A DNA stretch of 64,000 nt from Paenibacillus hamazuiensis (GCF_023276405.1 NZ_JALRMO010000001.1:2046001-2110000); one strand, 5' to 3'; numbered from the stretch's first letter, positions 45,781 through 55,285 are shown. Made by a program: numbers and translations. The notes: generated by a model not told the origin, from the letters alone.

Positions 45781-47715
45781 TTACTTCTTCTGGATCATCG
45801 TCTTCCACAGCTCCGCCGGATCGTAGCCGAGGCGCCATGCGGCGACGCCGGCCAAATCGTATTTCTTGGCGATATCGAGGCGGGCATTGACGGTGTCTTC
45901 GTTTTCCTGCCAGAACACGAATTTATAACCGTCTTCGCTGTATTCAACGCGGTATTGGTTAAATCGGCTGTCCCAGGTCAGCGTGGCCTTTTTGCTGCTG
46001 ATCAGGTTCGGAATGTCTTTCAAAAGTACGGCGCGGTTGCTGTCCAGGTTGCCGCTGGCGTCGATTTTCCATACGCGCACGTAGAAAGGAATCCCCATAA
46101 TGAGCTTATCCCGCGGAATCCCGTAAGACAGAAACTCCTGAACCCCTTCTTCAACCCACTGCAGACCGGCGACCGAGCCCGGTTCCTTGCTGCCCGAGTA
46201 ATGTTGGTCATAAGTCATGGTGACGATGTAATCGACGATTTCAGCCAGCTTTTCGTGGTCGAAGGCGGTTTGGGCGTTCCACTTCACGCTGCCGCGCGGC
46301 AGGTCGATCGAGACGACCAATCCTTGCCCATGGGCGGCGTCGGTCAAGCTTTTTATAAACGCAGTAAATGCGCTCCGGTCTTTGCCGCTCAAGTTTTCAA
46401 AATCGATGTTCAGCCCGTTCACGCCAAGCTCGGACGCCCGTTTCACAAGCGCCTGAATAAACTTGTTCTGCGCGTCCTTATTGGCCAGGAACTGCGAGGT
46501 CAGCGCCGAATCGAACTGGTTGCTGACGAGCGGGTGAACGGCGATGCCTTGGCTTTTCAACCACGCGACCGTATCCTTGTTCGACTTGTCGGTTAACGTG
46601 CCGGAGCTGTCCGCAAGTTCGAAGTAAGTAGGCGAGTCGACGTCGAGGCCGGTTGTATTGTTCACATGCGCGCGGATCGTCGCGTCAGTGGAATTGCCGT
46701 TCCATCCCCAAAACTGCAGCTTGCGGTAATTGTCCCAAATTTTCGTGCCGTCCAGCAGTCGGATCGAAGCGTTGCTGTAACCCATCGCGTAAGACAGCGC
46801 ATCCGGAATCGTATTGAAATCGTTGATCAAATTGTCGCTTTGATACACTTGATAATAAGGATAATTATTCCAAATGCCATAGCTGCCCGGAGCAGCCGAT
46901 CTTGACGAGTCCACGACTTTGGCGTGCGCCCATTGTTTGGCGTAGCTGATCGCATCGTCCGGATTCAGAAATGAATCGAGTAAAGTATCATTCTGATACA
47001 CCTTGTACGATTTCACATTCGAAAAAACGACCTGTCCGTTTTTCTCCAAATTAACGACCGTGGAGTCTCCCCAGCTCAAGCTTTCGTTCACGGCATCCTC
47101 GAGAGTGGCGAATTTCCAGTCCTCGCTCGTATATGTACCTTGGTACACTTGATAGATTTTGAGGCCGGAGGAGCGCGCGCTTTGTTTGGCGTCTGCCGGG
47201 ATATTGTCCCAAACCCAGCGGTGATCCTTCAGGTCGATGATGTGGGAGCTACCCCATTTGCGGGCTTCCGCCATCGCTTGCGCGAGTGTCGCGAACTCCC
47301 AGTTGTCGAGCGTAATATCTCCTTGATATACCCGGTATTTCGGGTAATTATTCCATACCCAGCCGCCGGATTGCAGATCGCGGATGCTGGCACGCGTCCA
47401 ATTGGCGGCCTCCCGCATCGCCTGATCGAGGGTGGCGAATTCCCAGTCGGAGCTGCTGTAGTCGTTCTGGTACAGCTTATATCGGGGGTAATTATCCCAG
47501 AGCCATTTGCGCGTGGCAATTTCCTCGACGTGACTCGAGCGGAACGATTTGGCATAACTTTCCGCTTTCTTGTAATCTGAAGTTTCCAGCAGGATCTTAT
47601 CGTCCTGAAATACGCGATATTTGCTTGTTTTATCGGCAGCGAGTGCCGTTCCCGAAGCTGACGACATCAAGAGTGCAAGAAGGGACAAGCCTGCTATCGC
47701 TTTCTTATGTATCAT
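45781..47715 (-). CDS. Secreted GH18-family protein with six N-terminal repeats
   Basis: 644 residues. Signal peptide 1-27 (TALAA). Six ~50-residue repeats occupy ~32-332, each with Y-x-VYQ-x-D, an FATLxxAxxxAxxW core and a WxWNNYP end. They look like wall- or glycan-binding modules. The GH18 barrel (~335-640) has GVNGLNIDFENLSG, with the catalytic Glu at 440 and Asp at 438, then YIVTMTYDQHY and VAAWRLGYD. Closest in style to YaaH/YdhD/SleL peptidoglycan-acting N-acetylglucosaminidases, though these usually carry LysM domains. Convergent with yyaL. Confidence 0.85.
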   Translation of the reverse strand: MIHKKAIAGLSLLALLMSSASGTALAADKTSKYRVFQDDKILLETSDYKKAESYAKSFRSSHVEEIATRKWLWDNYPRYKLYQNDYSSSDWEFATLDQAMREAANWTRASIRDLQSGGWVWNNYPKYRVYQGDITLDNWEFATLAQAMAEARKWGSSHIIDLKDHRWVWDNIPADAKQSARSSGLKIYQVYQGTYTSEDWKFATLEDAVNESLSWGDSTVVNLEKNGQVVFSNVKSYKVYQNDTLLDSFLNPDDAISYAKQWAHAKVVDSSRSAAPGSYGIWNNYPYYQVYQSDNLINDFNTIPDALSYAMGYSNASIRLLDGTKIWDNYRKLQFWGWNGNSTDATIRAHVNNTTGLDVDSPTYFELADSSGTLTDKSNKDTVAWLKSQGIAVHPLVSNQFDSALTSQFLANKDAQNKFIQALVKRASELGVNGLNIDFENLSGKDRSAFTAFIKSLTDAAHGQGLVVSIDLPRGSVKWNAQTAFDHEKLAEIVDYIVTMTYDQHYSGSKEPGSVAGLQWVEEGVQEFLSYGIPRDKLIMGIPFYVRVWKIDASGNLDSNRAVLLKDIPNLISSKKATLTWDSRFNQYRVEYSEDGYKFVFWQENEDTVNARLDIAKKYDLAGVAAWRLGYDPAELWKTMIQKK

Positions 47716-47798
47716 GTATCACGCCTCTTTCCTATAATCTATTCTATTAAACGCGTTTTCCGCGAAATAGTTGCGATAGACTTATAGAAAGAAGAGGC

Positions 47799-47829
47799 AA
47801 AAAAACCACCTTCCGTTAGGAAAGTGGTG
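47799..47829 (-). terminator. Terminator after the DUF2653 gene (minus strand)
   Basis: On the minus strand CCAC-TTTCC-TAAC-GGAAGGTGG followed by a T-run (GTTTTTTTGCC). Confidence 0.75.
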
Positions 47830-47879
47830 GAAACCCAGCAAATATTGGTTAAATTGCGTGATTAACGCGATTTTTTGTC

Positions 47880-48155
47880 TTAAACGATGTCTGCGACGAT
47901 TTCGTCTTCGAGCTTCAGCTGAATTTGATCGCGAAATATGCGAAGTCCCTGCTCGGTAAAAAGATACCGCTCAATTGCTTCGAGCATATTGGCCGCAACC
48001 AGAATCTGGCTTCGTCCTTGAACGAACACTTCGGCGGAAAAACCGTAATCGTCGTCGTATTTCAGCTCGACCTCGACTTCCTCGGGCCGAACCTGTTTGC
48101 GCTGCGCCATGTTCAAACAGATGGCGTTCACGATGTCCTGCTCATAAAGCCGCAT
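47880..48155 (-). CDS. DUF2653-family protein (YxcD-like)
   Basis: 91 residues starting MRLYEQDIVNAICLNMAQRK; then an acidic beta segment EEVEVELKYDDDYGFSAEVF and helices to the end. This matches the small cytosolic DUF2653 family of bacilli. Function unknown. The upstream membrane protein gene is 32 bp away on the same strand, suggesting a two-gene unit. Confidence 0.75.
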   Translation of the reverse strand: MRLYEQDIVNAICLNMAQRKQVRPEEVEVELKYDDDYGFSAEVFVQGRSQILVAANMLEAIERYLFTEQGLRIFRDQIQLKLEDEIVADIV

Positions 48156-48187
48156 ATGTCAGCACCCCGTTTTCGCGAAAGCTTGGA

Positions 48188-48628
48188 TTAATATCGGCGT
48201 GCTTCGTTCATTTTTTTGCGGTCGCGGAAGTACACGAACAGCTTGCGGATGAGAACGACGACAACCACGATCGCCAGCACGTTGACGATGAAGCCGAGCA
48301 GGTTGCCGAGGAAGCCCATGCCTCCGAACAAACCGCCGAACAGCATGCCGGCAAGACCGCCGATCAGCAATCCCTTCATCAGACCGCCGCTGAAAAATCC
48401 GCGGTTTTGCGTGGGCGCGTTTGTCGTGGAGCCCGGCGTTTTATTGGCGGATGTCGTAGCATCGGGTTTCGTCACATTGTTCGTCGGCGCCTCGGATTTG
48501 CTAGGCGTGCTCGGGCTGTAGCTTCGCTTTGGCGACGAATAGCTTTTGGCGTCAACGGTCGCTGCCGGTGCGGCTACTGTGAAAACAAGTGTCGCTGCCA
48601 ACATGAGAGCTGCAAATTTTTTTAGCAT
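48188..48628 (-). CDS. Membrane protein with signal peptide, Ser/Thr/Pro linker and Gly-rich hydrophobic segment
   Basis: 146 residues. Signal peptide 1-27 (VDA), a disordered Ser/Pro/Thr/Asn-rich stretch (~28-75), a Gly-rich segment (GGLMKGLLIGGLAGMLFGG), a membrane helix (NVLAIVVVVVLIRKLFVYF) and a basic tail. The layout resembles the N-terminal part of Tim44-like or glycine-zipper proteins. SD CGGAGG precedes the ATG. Function unknown. Confidence 0.7.
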   Translation of the reverse strand: MLKKFAALMLAATLVFTVAAPAATVDAKSYSSPKRSYSPSTPSKSEAPTNNVTKPDATTSANKTPGSTTNAPTQNRGFFSGGLMKGLLIGGLAGMLFGGLFGGMGFLGNLLGFIVNVLAIVVVVVLIRKLFVYFRDRKKMNEARRY

Positions 48629-48768
48629 GTTTCATTCCTCCGGTATATACTGAATTTATGTGATTCACATTTCTATACGTAATATGTAGGCATTGGTTTC
48701 AGTTTTGATCGCTTCTTGTTAAAATATACGTTGCAAGTCTAAAGCATAACGTAAATGAGGTCATCCGA

Positions 48769-49296
48769 ATGACAACTTATCCCGAAGCTTATATCGATTA
48801 TCTGGTTTATTTTCACGCCGAGCGCGATTTTTTCGAATGCCATGAGGTGATGGAAGAATATTGGAAGCAGCACCGCGAAGATCCGTTAAGCCGTGCCTAT
48901 GTGGGACTGATTCAGGTAGCGGTGGGGATGTACCATCATCGGCGCAGAAATATAACGGGGGCAGTTAAAATGCTGGAAAGCGCGGTAAAGCTGCTCACGG
49001 ATGAAGATATGCAGGAGCTGGGGATCGAAGCGGCAAGCTTCAAGGAGGCGCTGCTGGAGAGGATCAATCAGCTCCGCACGGCCCCGGATGCGGCTTATGC
49101 CGATATCGACATTCCGCTGCGGGACGAGCAGCTGCGGCGGCTTTGCCTCCAGCGTTGCGAGCGGCATAAGCTGCAGTGGGGGGCGCCGAGCAATATGGAA
49201 GATGGCTATTTGATCCACAAGCATTCGCTGCGGGACCGGTCCGAAGTGATCGAAGCGCGGGCGGAGCAATTGAAAATGCAGCAAAAGAGGGGTTAA
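48769..49296 (+). CDS. DUF309-family protein
   Basis: 175 residues. The family motif YFHAERDFFECHEVMEEYWK is at ~14-33, then GLIQVAVGMYHHRRRNITGA. The conserved His/Glu residues form a helical bundle of unknown biochemical role. The stop is 1 nt from the response regulator start, so the gene appears to head an operon with the two-component system. Confidence 0.85.
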   Translation: MTTYPEAYIDYLVYFHAERDFFECHEVMEEYWKQHREDPLSRAYVGLIQVAVGMYHHRRRNITGAVKMLESAVKLLTDEDMQELGIEAASFKEALLERINQLRTAPDAAYADIDIPLRDEQLRRLCLQRCERHKLQWGAPSNMEDGYLIHKHSLRDRSEVIEARAEQLKMQQKRG

Positions 49297-49297
49297 T

Positions 49298-50032
49298 ATG
49301 GCTGCACTGGGCAAAATCATGGTCGTGGACGACGAGCCGAATATTGTGGAAGTGATCCGGCTTTATTTGGAGCATGCCGGCTTCGAGCCGGTGATCGTAT
49401 ACCGCGGCGGCGAAGTGATGGATACGCTGCAGCGCAGCGAGCCGGAGCTCGTGCTGCTTGACGTGATGCTGCCGGATTTGTCCGGCTTCGAGCTGTGCCA
49501 GCTGATACGCGGATTGGACGGGCCGCGCGCGTCGACGCCGATTATTTTTTTGACGGCCAAAGGGGAATCGATCGACAAGCTGCGCGGCTTCAACCTGGGC
49601 GTGGACGATTATATCGTCAAGCCTTTCGACCCGAACGAACTGGTGGCGCGCATCAAAGCGGTGCTCAGACGCACCCAGTTCCAAACGGCTGCGGCCGTAC
49701 CGGTGAAGACAGCGGCAGAAAAGAAAAAGCTGCTGCAGGTCGGCAAGCTCGTTATCGACCAGGAGCAGTACAAAGTAACGGTCGACGGCATGAAGATGGA
49801 CCTCACTCCGAAGGAAGTGGAGCTGCTTTACTTTCTCGCCAGCAACCCGGGAAGGGTGTACACGCGGGAAGATCTGCTCGGCTATGTGTGGAATTTCGAT
49901 TTTATCGGCGGGACCCGGACCGTGGACGCGCATGTGAAAAACTTGCGCAAAAAGCTGGGGCCCCGCGAGGAATGGACGATCCAAACGGTTTGGGGCATCG
50001 GCTATTCCTTTGAGGTGAATCCGCATGCTTAG
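49298..50032 (+). CDS. OmpR/PhoB-family response regulator
   Basis: 244 residues. Receiver domain with acidic pair D11-D12, phosphoacceptor Asp55 (LVLLDVMLPD), Thr86 and Lys108 (IVKPF). The C-terminal winged helix follows (~140-240, DLTPKEVELLYFLASNPGRV and GGTRTVDAHVKNLRKKLG). AAGAGGGG precedes the ATG. It overlaps the kinase gene by 8 nt. Signal unknown. Confidence 0.92.
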   Translation: MAALGKIMVVDDEPNIVEVIRLYLEHAGFEPVIVYRGGEVMDTLQRSEPELVLLDVMLPDLSGFELCQLIRGLDGPRASTPIIFLTAKGESIDKLRGFNLGVDDYIVKPFDPNELVARIKAVLRRTQFQTAAAVPVKTAAEKKKLLQVGKLVIDQEQYKVTVDGMKMDLTPKEVELLYFLASNPGRVYTREDLLGYVWNFDFIGGTRTVDAHVKNLRKKLGPREEWTIQTVWGIGYSFEVNPHA

Positions 50033-51458
50033 GCGCTGGTTCGGCAGCCTGTACATCAAGATTTTTTTGTCGTTTCTGGCGACGTGCGTGCTGTTTTTTA
50101 TCGGGCTCGCTGTTTTCTGGAATTACTACTTCACGGACTTATTTTATAAGGATAAAAAAGATTTGCTGCAGGCCCGGTCGGCCGAGGTGTCCAAGCTGCT
50201 GCCGAATTACCAGGAAGGAACCATTTCGATCCGCGAGCTGCGCTTCGGCATCCGAATTGTCGCACGCAGCATCAACGGGCATGTTTGGCTTGTCGACGAG
50301 AAAGGCAACATCATGAACGGCTCCTCGGAGAAAGAAGGCACGATGATCCCGAAGCAGATGGATCCGCTGTTCATTGACGGTTTAAAGGGGCACACCGGTT
50401 TTACGGTAAGCGGGTACCGCTTTGACGATTCGCAGAAGGATACACTGACCTATTACGCTCCGGAGCGGTTTAACGGCCATCCGATCGTCGTGTTTTTTCA
50501 CGTGCCTGCCGTTGAAATCAGCGAAGCGATCGCCGCCGTCCGGCTTAATATTATGATGCCGATTTTGTTTTCGCTGCTTGCGGTCGGACTTATCCTTTAC
50601 ATCCTTTCGCGCAAGCTCGCGGGTCCTCTTCAGCAGATGAACCGGGCGGCGATTGAGCTCGCGAACGGCGATTTTACAACTCGCGTGCCGGTGAATTCGA
50701 CGGACGAAATCGGCCAGCTCGCGCAAAGCTTCAACTTCATGGTGGACCAGCTCCAGAGCTGGGAGGATAACCGCCAGGAGTTTCTGGCCAACGTTTCCCA
50801 TGAGCTGCGATCGCCGCTGACGACGCTGCGCGGCCTTATTGTGGCGATGAACGACAAGGTGGTGCCGGAGGACAAGTATTCGCATTATTTGAAAATATGC
50901 GAGTACGAGGTGCAGCGGCTGCAGCGGCTGGTGAGCGATCTGCTCGATTTGGCGCGCATCCAGAACGGCGTCGACGTTTTCCGTACCCGTCCGGTCGTCA
51001 TCAAGGAAAAAATTCAGGAAGTGCTCGACGTCATCCATACCCGCATCGAAGAGAAACAGCTTGATCTGCACGTCAGTTTGCTTGACGGAGAGTTCGGGCC
51101 TTTGACGGCCGACCTGGATCCGGACCGGTTTGCGCAGGTGATGCAGAATCTGCTGTACAACGCCATTCAATTTACTTCGTCCGGCCAGCGCATTGATGTA
51201 CTCTTATATGAAGAAGGGGATGGGGCAGTCATTGTCGTCCGCGATACCGGCATCGGCATGCGCGAGGAAGATTTGGCCCGTATTTGGGAGCGCTTTTACA
51301 AGGCGGAACAATCCCGTACCCCGAGCTCCGAAGGGACGGGTCTTGGTCTTACGATCGTAAAGCATCTGGTCGGCGGCATGGGCGGGAACGTCTCGGTTCG
51401 CAGCGCCGTAGGGGAGGGTACCGAATTTACATTGCGTTTTCCGCTGTCGGAGATTTAA
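50025..51458 (+). CDS. Sensor histidine kinase
   Basis: 477 residues. TM1 at ~10-32, an extracytoplasmic sensor region (~33-170), TM2 at ~172-195, HAMP (~196-245), HisKA with phosphoacceptor His259 in NVSHELRSPLTTLRG, and HATPase with QNLLYNAIQFT (N box), VRDTGIGM (G1) and GTGLGLTIVKHLV (G2). Partner of the overlapping response regulator. Full length and intact. Confidence 0.92.
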   Translation: MLRRWFGSLYIKIFLSFLATCVLFFIGLAVFWNYYFTDLFYKDKKDLLQARSAEVSKLLPNYQEGTISIRELRFGIRIVARSINGHVWLVDEKGNIMNGSSEKEGTMIPKQMDPLFIDGLKGHTGFTVSGYRFDDSQKDTLTYYAPERFNGHPIVVFFHVPAVEISEAIAAVRLNIMMPILFSLLAVGLILYILSRKLAGPLQQMNRAAIELANGDFTTRVPVNSTDEIGQLAQSFNFMVDQLQSWEDNRQEFLANVSHELRSPLTTLRGLIVAMNDKVVPEDKYSHYLKICEYEVQRLQRLVSDLLDLARIQNGVDVFRTRPVVIKEKIQEVLDVIHTRIEEKQLDLHVSLLDGEFGPLTADLDPDRFAQVMQNLLYNAIQFTSSGQRIDVLLYEEGDGAVIVVRDTGIGMREEDLARIWERFYKAEQSRTPSSEGTGLGLTIVKHLVGGMGGNVSVRSAVGEGTEFTLRFPLSEI

Positions 51459-51600
51459 AGATGAGTGACTGCGGAGGGCCAGGGGGTTATCAAACGTTTA
51501 CACTTTTTTTACAATCTATCCATAGTTTCATCAAGAATACGAGGTATTCTTTCTTCATATAGCAGTAACGCCGGATTTTTCGAAGGAAGGGTGGGGTCGA

Positions 51601-52164
51601 TTGATATTCAAAAGGTGGTTTCTGCCGATCGTCATGATTTGTCTGATCGTGAGCGGTTGCGTGAGCGCGAAGCCGCAAGAAGACAAACCGGCCGTCCTTC
51701 CGCCGGCGGAGGAAGAGGTGCAGAACCTGAGCGAGAAGCAATTGGTGCTGCTCTTTCAAATCCTGATGCAGATGGATAAGCGGGAAGGTCTCGCGATCAG
51801 CAAGTCCCAGGCGACAGTTCTGCTCCCGATTATCCGCAAAAACAGTTCCGAAGGAATTTTGACAAATGCAGACCAGAAAAAAATTGTCGATATACTGACT
51901 CCGGATCAAAAACAATTTTACGACGACTATCAGGAACGCGTGAAAAAAAAGATGCAGTCGGCCAAAAAAGAGAAAATCAACCTGGACGAGTTAAGCGAAA
52001 GCGAACGGGAAAAGCTGATCAAGGAATTCAAGGAACGGAGAAAAGGAGAGGACGGCCAGCCGCTCCATCCTCCGCCTTCGCACAAAGCGGGCGACGAGCC
52101 GCCGAGCGGAAAAAACGTCGAGCAGCAGCTGATCGAGCTGCTCGAAGCAAAAGCGAAGCAATAA
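51601..52164 (+). CDS. Lipoprotein of unknown function
   Basis: 187 residues from TTG 51601. GGAAGGG and GGTGGGG precede it. Lipoprotein signal LPIVMICLIVSGC (Cys ~17). The mature part is charged and helical (EVQNLSEKQLVLLFQILMQM, SESEREKLIKEFKERR) with a Pro/Lys-rich tail. It follows the two-component genes by ~140 bp and might be its target or sensor partner. No family recognised. Confidence 0.75.
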   Translation: MIFKRWFLPIVMICLIVSGCVSAKPQEDKPAVLPPAEEEVQNLSEKQLVLLFQILMQMDKREGLAISKSQATVLLPIIRKNSSEGILTNADQKKIVDILTPDQKQFYDDYQERVKKKMQSAKKEKINLDELSESEREKLIKEFKERRKGEDGQPLHPPPSHKAGDEPPSGKNVEQQLIELLEAKAKQ

Positions 52165-52202
52165 GAGCGCCGGAGGCGGTAAGCCTCTTCGGCGCTCTTT
52201 TG
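52163..52202 (+). terminator. Terminator after the lipoprotein gene
   Basis: GAGCGCCG-AGG...CCT-CGGCGCTC stem followed by TTTTG, directly at the stop codon. Confidence 0.85.
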
Positions 52203-52252
52203 TGCTTAGCGGTTGGTTAAGGTTTGCGTGGTTGATATGTTGTTGTATTCTC

Positions 52253-52545
52253 CCGCTGCATCGCGCCGAAAGTAAAGCGAGTCCGGCACCATTTCGGCGT
52301 CAGCCGAAACGTGCCGGACAGTTCGCGGGTCCGAGGCACATAGTACCGACCGCTGCATCGCGCCAAAAGTAGAGCGTGTCCGGCATTGGAATTATTGCCT
52401 GACAGCAATAATTCCATGCCGGACAAACGCGAACTAGCAGCGAGCTGCCGCTCCCGTCGGGCGGGACCAGGGCGCCCGAGCGCCTGGGGTCCCCCTTTAA
52501 GGGGGATTTAGGGGGTAATCCTACCCAATTGGGGGAAAGGGGAGA
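52253..52545. repeat. Structured intergenic repeat, copy 2
   Basis: Same architecture as 4991-5270. Unit 1 hairpin is GTCCGGCAC...TTCGGC-GTCA-GCCGAA...GTGCCGGAC. Unit 2 is GTCCGGCAT(T)GGAATTATTG...CAATAATTCCATGCCGGAC. Then CGCGAACTAGCAGCGAG and the tail CCAGGGCGCCCGAGCGCC, GGGGTCCCCCTTTAAGGGGG, ATTTAGGGGG. It ends 8 bp from the carbonic anhydrase stop. The inner arms differ from copy 1 but remain paired. Confidence 0.78.
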
Positions 52546-52552
52546 TATAGGG

Positions 52553-53119
52553 TTATACCCCCGTGTACCCCTCGACAACAACATCGAGTTTCCCCGTCTC
52601 CGGATTGATGACCAAACCGTGAACCGGCAAATTTTTCGGCAGTAGCGGATGGTTGCGGATAATGTTGACGCTGCCCAATACGCTGTCGTGCACATAGTCG
52701 AAACCGGTCAGCCAGCGGTTCAGGTCGATGCCGGCATGCTGCAGCGTATCGATCGTATCGATGGATACGCCGCGGCTCTTGGCTTTGGACACGACCTCCT
52801 CCGGGTTGAGGCCGGTCATGCCGCATTCATAGTGGCCGATGACGAAAATTTCCTTCGCGGCCAGCTGATACACCGCAACGATGATGCTGCGCATAATACT
52901 GCCGAACGGGTGGGAGACGACGGCGCCGGCGTTTTTGATGATTTTGGCGTCGCCGTTGCGAAGGTTCAGCGCTTTGGGCAGCAGCTCCGTCAGCCGTGCG
53001 TCCATGCAGGTGATAATGACCATTTTCTTGTCGGGGAATTTCGTCGTACGGAACTGCTCGTACTGCTTATTTTCTACGAATTGCTGATTAAATTCGATAA
53101 GTTCGGATAACAAAGTCAT
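52553..53119 (-). CDS. Beta-class carbonic anhydrase
   Basis: 188 residues. It interconverts CO2 and bicarbonate. Zinc ligands Cys38 (TCMDARL, with Asp40 of the catalytic dyad), His96 and Cys99 (GHYECGMTG) are all present; NAGAVVSHPFGSIMRS is the conserved helix region. The C-terminus LVINPETGKLDVVVEGY is typical. The next gene on this strand (HesB/YneR-like) lies 30 bp upstream, so both may share a transcript. Confidence 0.9.
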   Translation of the reverse strand: MTLLSELIEFNQQFVENKQYEQFRTTKFPDKKMVIITCMDARLTELLPKALNLRNGDAKIIKNAGAVVSHPFGSIMRSIIVAVYQLAAKEIFVIGHYECGMTGLNPEEVVSKAKSRGVSIDTIDTLQHAGIDLNRWLTGFDYVHDSVLGSVNIIRNHPLLPKNLPVHGLVINPETGKLDVVVEGYTGV

Positions 53120-53149
53120 GTGGTATCTCTCCTTGTAAAGATTAATGTG

Positions 53150-53479
53150 TTATTGATTTCTGCGGTCGCTCAGGCGAAGATGCGTCGTGTAAATTTGCTG
53201 ATTGCTTTTCAATATAAAGCTTCGACGCTCCGGGTTGTAATCAATGAGCATCGCATCTTCGAAATAAATTTCGTCTTTCGCCTGAAACAGCACGTCGAAC
53301 GGCTCGCCTTTCGCGCTGCGGTCCTCCGGATTTCCGTTATCTACGATCCAGAGGGCGGGTACCCCGTTTACCGCGCAGCCGCACCCTTCGTTGTCATAAA
53401 CGAGCTTCAGCCTGGAGCTTGGTTCGGCAAGCTTAGGTTCCAGCTGTTCCGCGGCGGCGGGCGTAAATGTAATATGCAT
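53150..53479 (-). CDS. HesB/YneR-like iron-sulfur-biogenesis-fold protein
   Basis: 109 residues. HesB-like beta fold with MHITFTPAAAEQLEP, SSRLKLVYDNEGCGCAVNGV and RSFILKSNQQIYTTHLRL. It has a single CGC pair rather than the three Cys of canonical A-type carriers, as in the YneR subgroup of Firmicutes. Role unproven. GAAAGGAG precedes the ATG. Confidence 0.78.
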   Translation of the reverse strand: MHITFTPAAAEQLEPKLAEPSSRLKLVYDNEGCGCAVNGVPALWIVDNGNPEDRSAKGEPFDVLFQAKDEIYFEDAMLIDYNPERRSFILKSNQQIYTTHLRLSDRRNQ

Positions 53480-53529
53480 CCGGCTTCACTCCTTTCTTTA
53501 GAACGATTATAACATAAACAGGGTGATAT

Positions 53530-53558
53530 TTGCTTCTGACTTACGGTCAGAGTATGAT
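53530..53558 (+). promoter_or_regulatory. Promoter of the M32 carboxypeptidase gene
   Basis: TTGCTT (53530-53535), 17-bp spacer containing the small palindrome CTGAC..GTCAG, TATGAT (53553-53558). Confidence 0.6.
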
Positions 53559-53590
53559 CAGGATAGCAAATAAAGGAAGGAGCCGAAGCA

Positions 53591-55105
53591 ATGAGCGACG
53601 TTCAGACCAAATGGAAGGAATTCCGCGACTATTTGAAAAAAATCAAGAGCTACGAGGAAGCGCTTGGCGTCTTATATTGGGATTTGCGCACCGGCGCCCC
53701 GAAAAAAGGGGTGGCGACCAGATCCGAGGTGATCGGCGTGCTGTCCGGCGAATCGTTCCGGTTGTCGACATCCGAGCAAATGGGGGAATATATCGATTAT
53801 TTCTCGGAAGCGTCCCGGTTCGAGCAGCTGGACCGTATCGGAAAACGCATCGTCACCGAATGCAAAAAGGATTACGAGCGCAGCAAAAAAATCCCGCCCG
53901 ACAAATACGAAGCTTACGTCGTGCTGACGTCGCAAGCCGAATCGGTTTGGGAAGAGGCGAAGCATAGCGGCGATTGGGCGATGTTCCAGCCGTATTTGGA
54001 GAAGATTGTAGCGACCAATCTGGAGTTTATCGAGCTGTGGGGCTACGAAGGCCACAAATACAACACGCTGCTCGACATGTACGAGCCCGGCATGACGGTG
54101 GAGAAGCTTGATCAAGTGTTCGGAGCGCTGCGGGACAAAGCGGTGCCGCTGCTCGGACGCATCCAGGCGTCACCGAACCGGCCGGATACGAGCTTTCTGC
54201 ACCAGCAGTTCGATAAGGAAAAGCAGCGCAAATTCAGCCTGTTTATTTTGGAGCAAATGGGTTACGACTTCGAGGCCGGGCGGCTTGACGAGACCGTGCA
54301 TCCGTTTGCGACGGGGCTGAATCCGGGGGATGTGCGGATTACGACGCGTTATTTGCCGGACGATGTGAACAGCGCCTTGTTCGGCACGATTCATGAAGGC
54401 GGACATGCGCTCTACGAGCAAAACATTTCGCAGGAGCTGAACGGAACCCCGCTGTCGACTGGCACGTCGATGGGAATCCACGAGTCGCAGTCCCGCTTCT
54501 GGGAAAACATGATCGGGCGCAGCCGGCCGTTCTGGACGCGGTATTATGGCGATCTGCAAAAAAACTACCCGGGGCAGTTTGACAACGTGACGGTCGAGCA
54601 GTTCTACCGTGCGACCAACCTTGTCGAGCCGTCGCTCATCCGCATCGAAGCCGACGAACTGACGTACAACCTGCACATCATGGTCCGCTACGAGATCGAA
54701 AAGGCGCTGTTCAGCGGCACCGTCAAGGTGGCCGATCTGCCGGAAGTGTGGAACTCCAAATACAAGGAGTATCTCGGCGTGGAGCCGACGAACAACGGCG
54801 ACGGTGTGCTGCAGGATGTGCATTGGTCCGGAGGCGCCTTCGGATATTTCCCGTCCTATGCGCTCGGAAATATGTATGCGGCGCAAATGATGAACACGAT
54901 GAGACGCGAGCTGCCGAATCTGGATGGCTTGATCGAGGCCGGTCAGCTTCACCCGATCAAAGATTGGCTGGCGGAAAAAATTTATCAATACGGCAAATCG
55001 CTGAATCCGGGTGAAATCATCATGCAGGTGACGGGAGAAGAGCTGAATCCGGATTACCTGGTCCGCTATTTGGAGGAGAAGTATACGGACATATACCGCC
55101 TGTAA
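53591..55105 (+). CDS. M32-family metallocarboxypeptidase (thermostable carboxypeptidase 1 type)
   Basis: 504 residues. The zinc site HEGGHALYEQ (HExxH variant of M32, at 268-272) is followed by the third ligand region GIHESQSRFWENMIGRS; IRIEADELTYNLHIMVRYEIE is the conserved stretch before the C-terminus. It removes C-terminal residues from peptides in the cytosol, Co/Zn dependent. Start ATG with AAGGAAGGAG upstream; standard family length. Confidence 0.93.
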   Translation: MSDVQTKWKEFRDYLKKIKSYEEALGVLYWDLRTGAPKKGVATRSEVIGVLSGESFRLSTSEQMGEYIDYFSEASRFEQLDRIGKRIVTECKKDYERSKKIPPDKYEAYVVLTSQAESVWEEAKHSGDWAMFQPYLEKIVATNLEFIELWGYEGHKYNTLLDMYEPGMTVEKLDQVFGALRDKAVPLLGRIQASPNRPDTSFLHQQFDKEKQRKFSLFILEQMGYDFEAGRLDETVHPFATGLNPGDVRITTRYLPDDVNSALFGTIHEGGHALYEQNISQELNGTPLSTGTSMGIHESQSRFWENMIGRSRPFWTRYYGDLQKNYPGQFDNVTVEQFYRATNLVEPSLIRIEADELTYNLHIMVRYEIEKALFSGTVKVADLPEVWNSKYKEYLGVEPTNNGDGVLQDVHWSGGAFGYFPSYALGNMYAAQMMNTMRRELPNLDGLIEAGQLHPIKDWLAEKIYQYGKSLNPGEIIMQVTGEELNPDYLVRYLEEKYTDIYRL

Positions 55106-55135
55106 CGGACGGGCAACTGCAAATCGCATGAAACG

Positions 55136-55176
55136 AATAAACCGTTGGGTTCATTGGCCCGGCGGTTTATTTTTGT
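55136..55176 (+). terminator. Terminator after the carboxypeptidase gene
   Basis: AATAAACCG-(TT)GGG...CCC(GG)-CGGTTTATT stem followed by TTTG. Confidence 0.8.
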
Positions 55177-55285
55177 TCACCCACAATTAAAGAAATCCCT
55201 TACATTCGGCGGGGCGTTCACCCCTTTCTGGGCTCGTGCATAGGTTATCATATCTCGAAACAAATGACTCAGGAGGGACTGGCCT

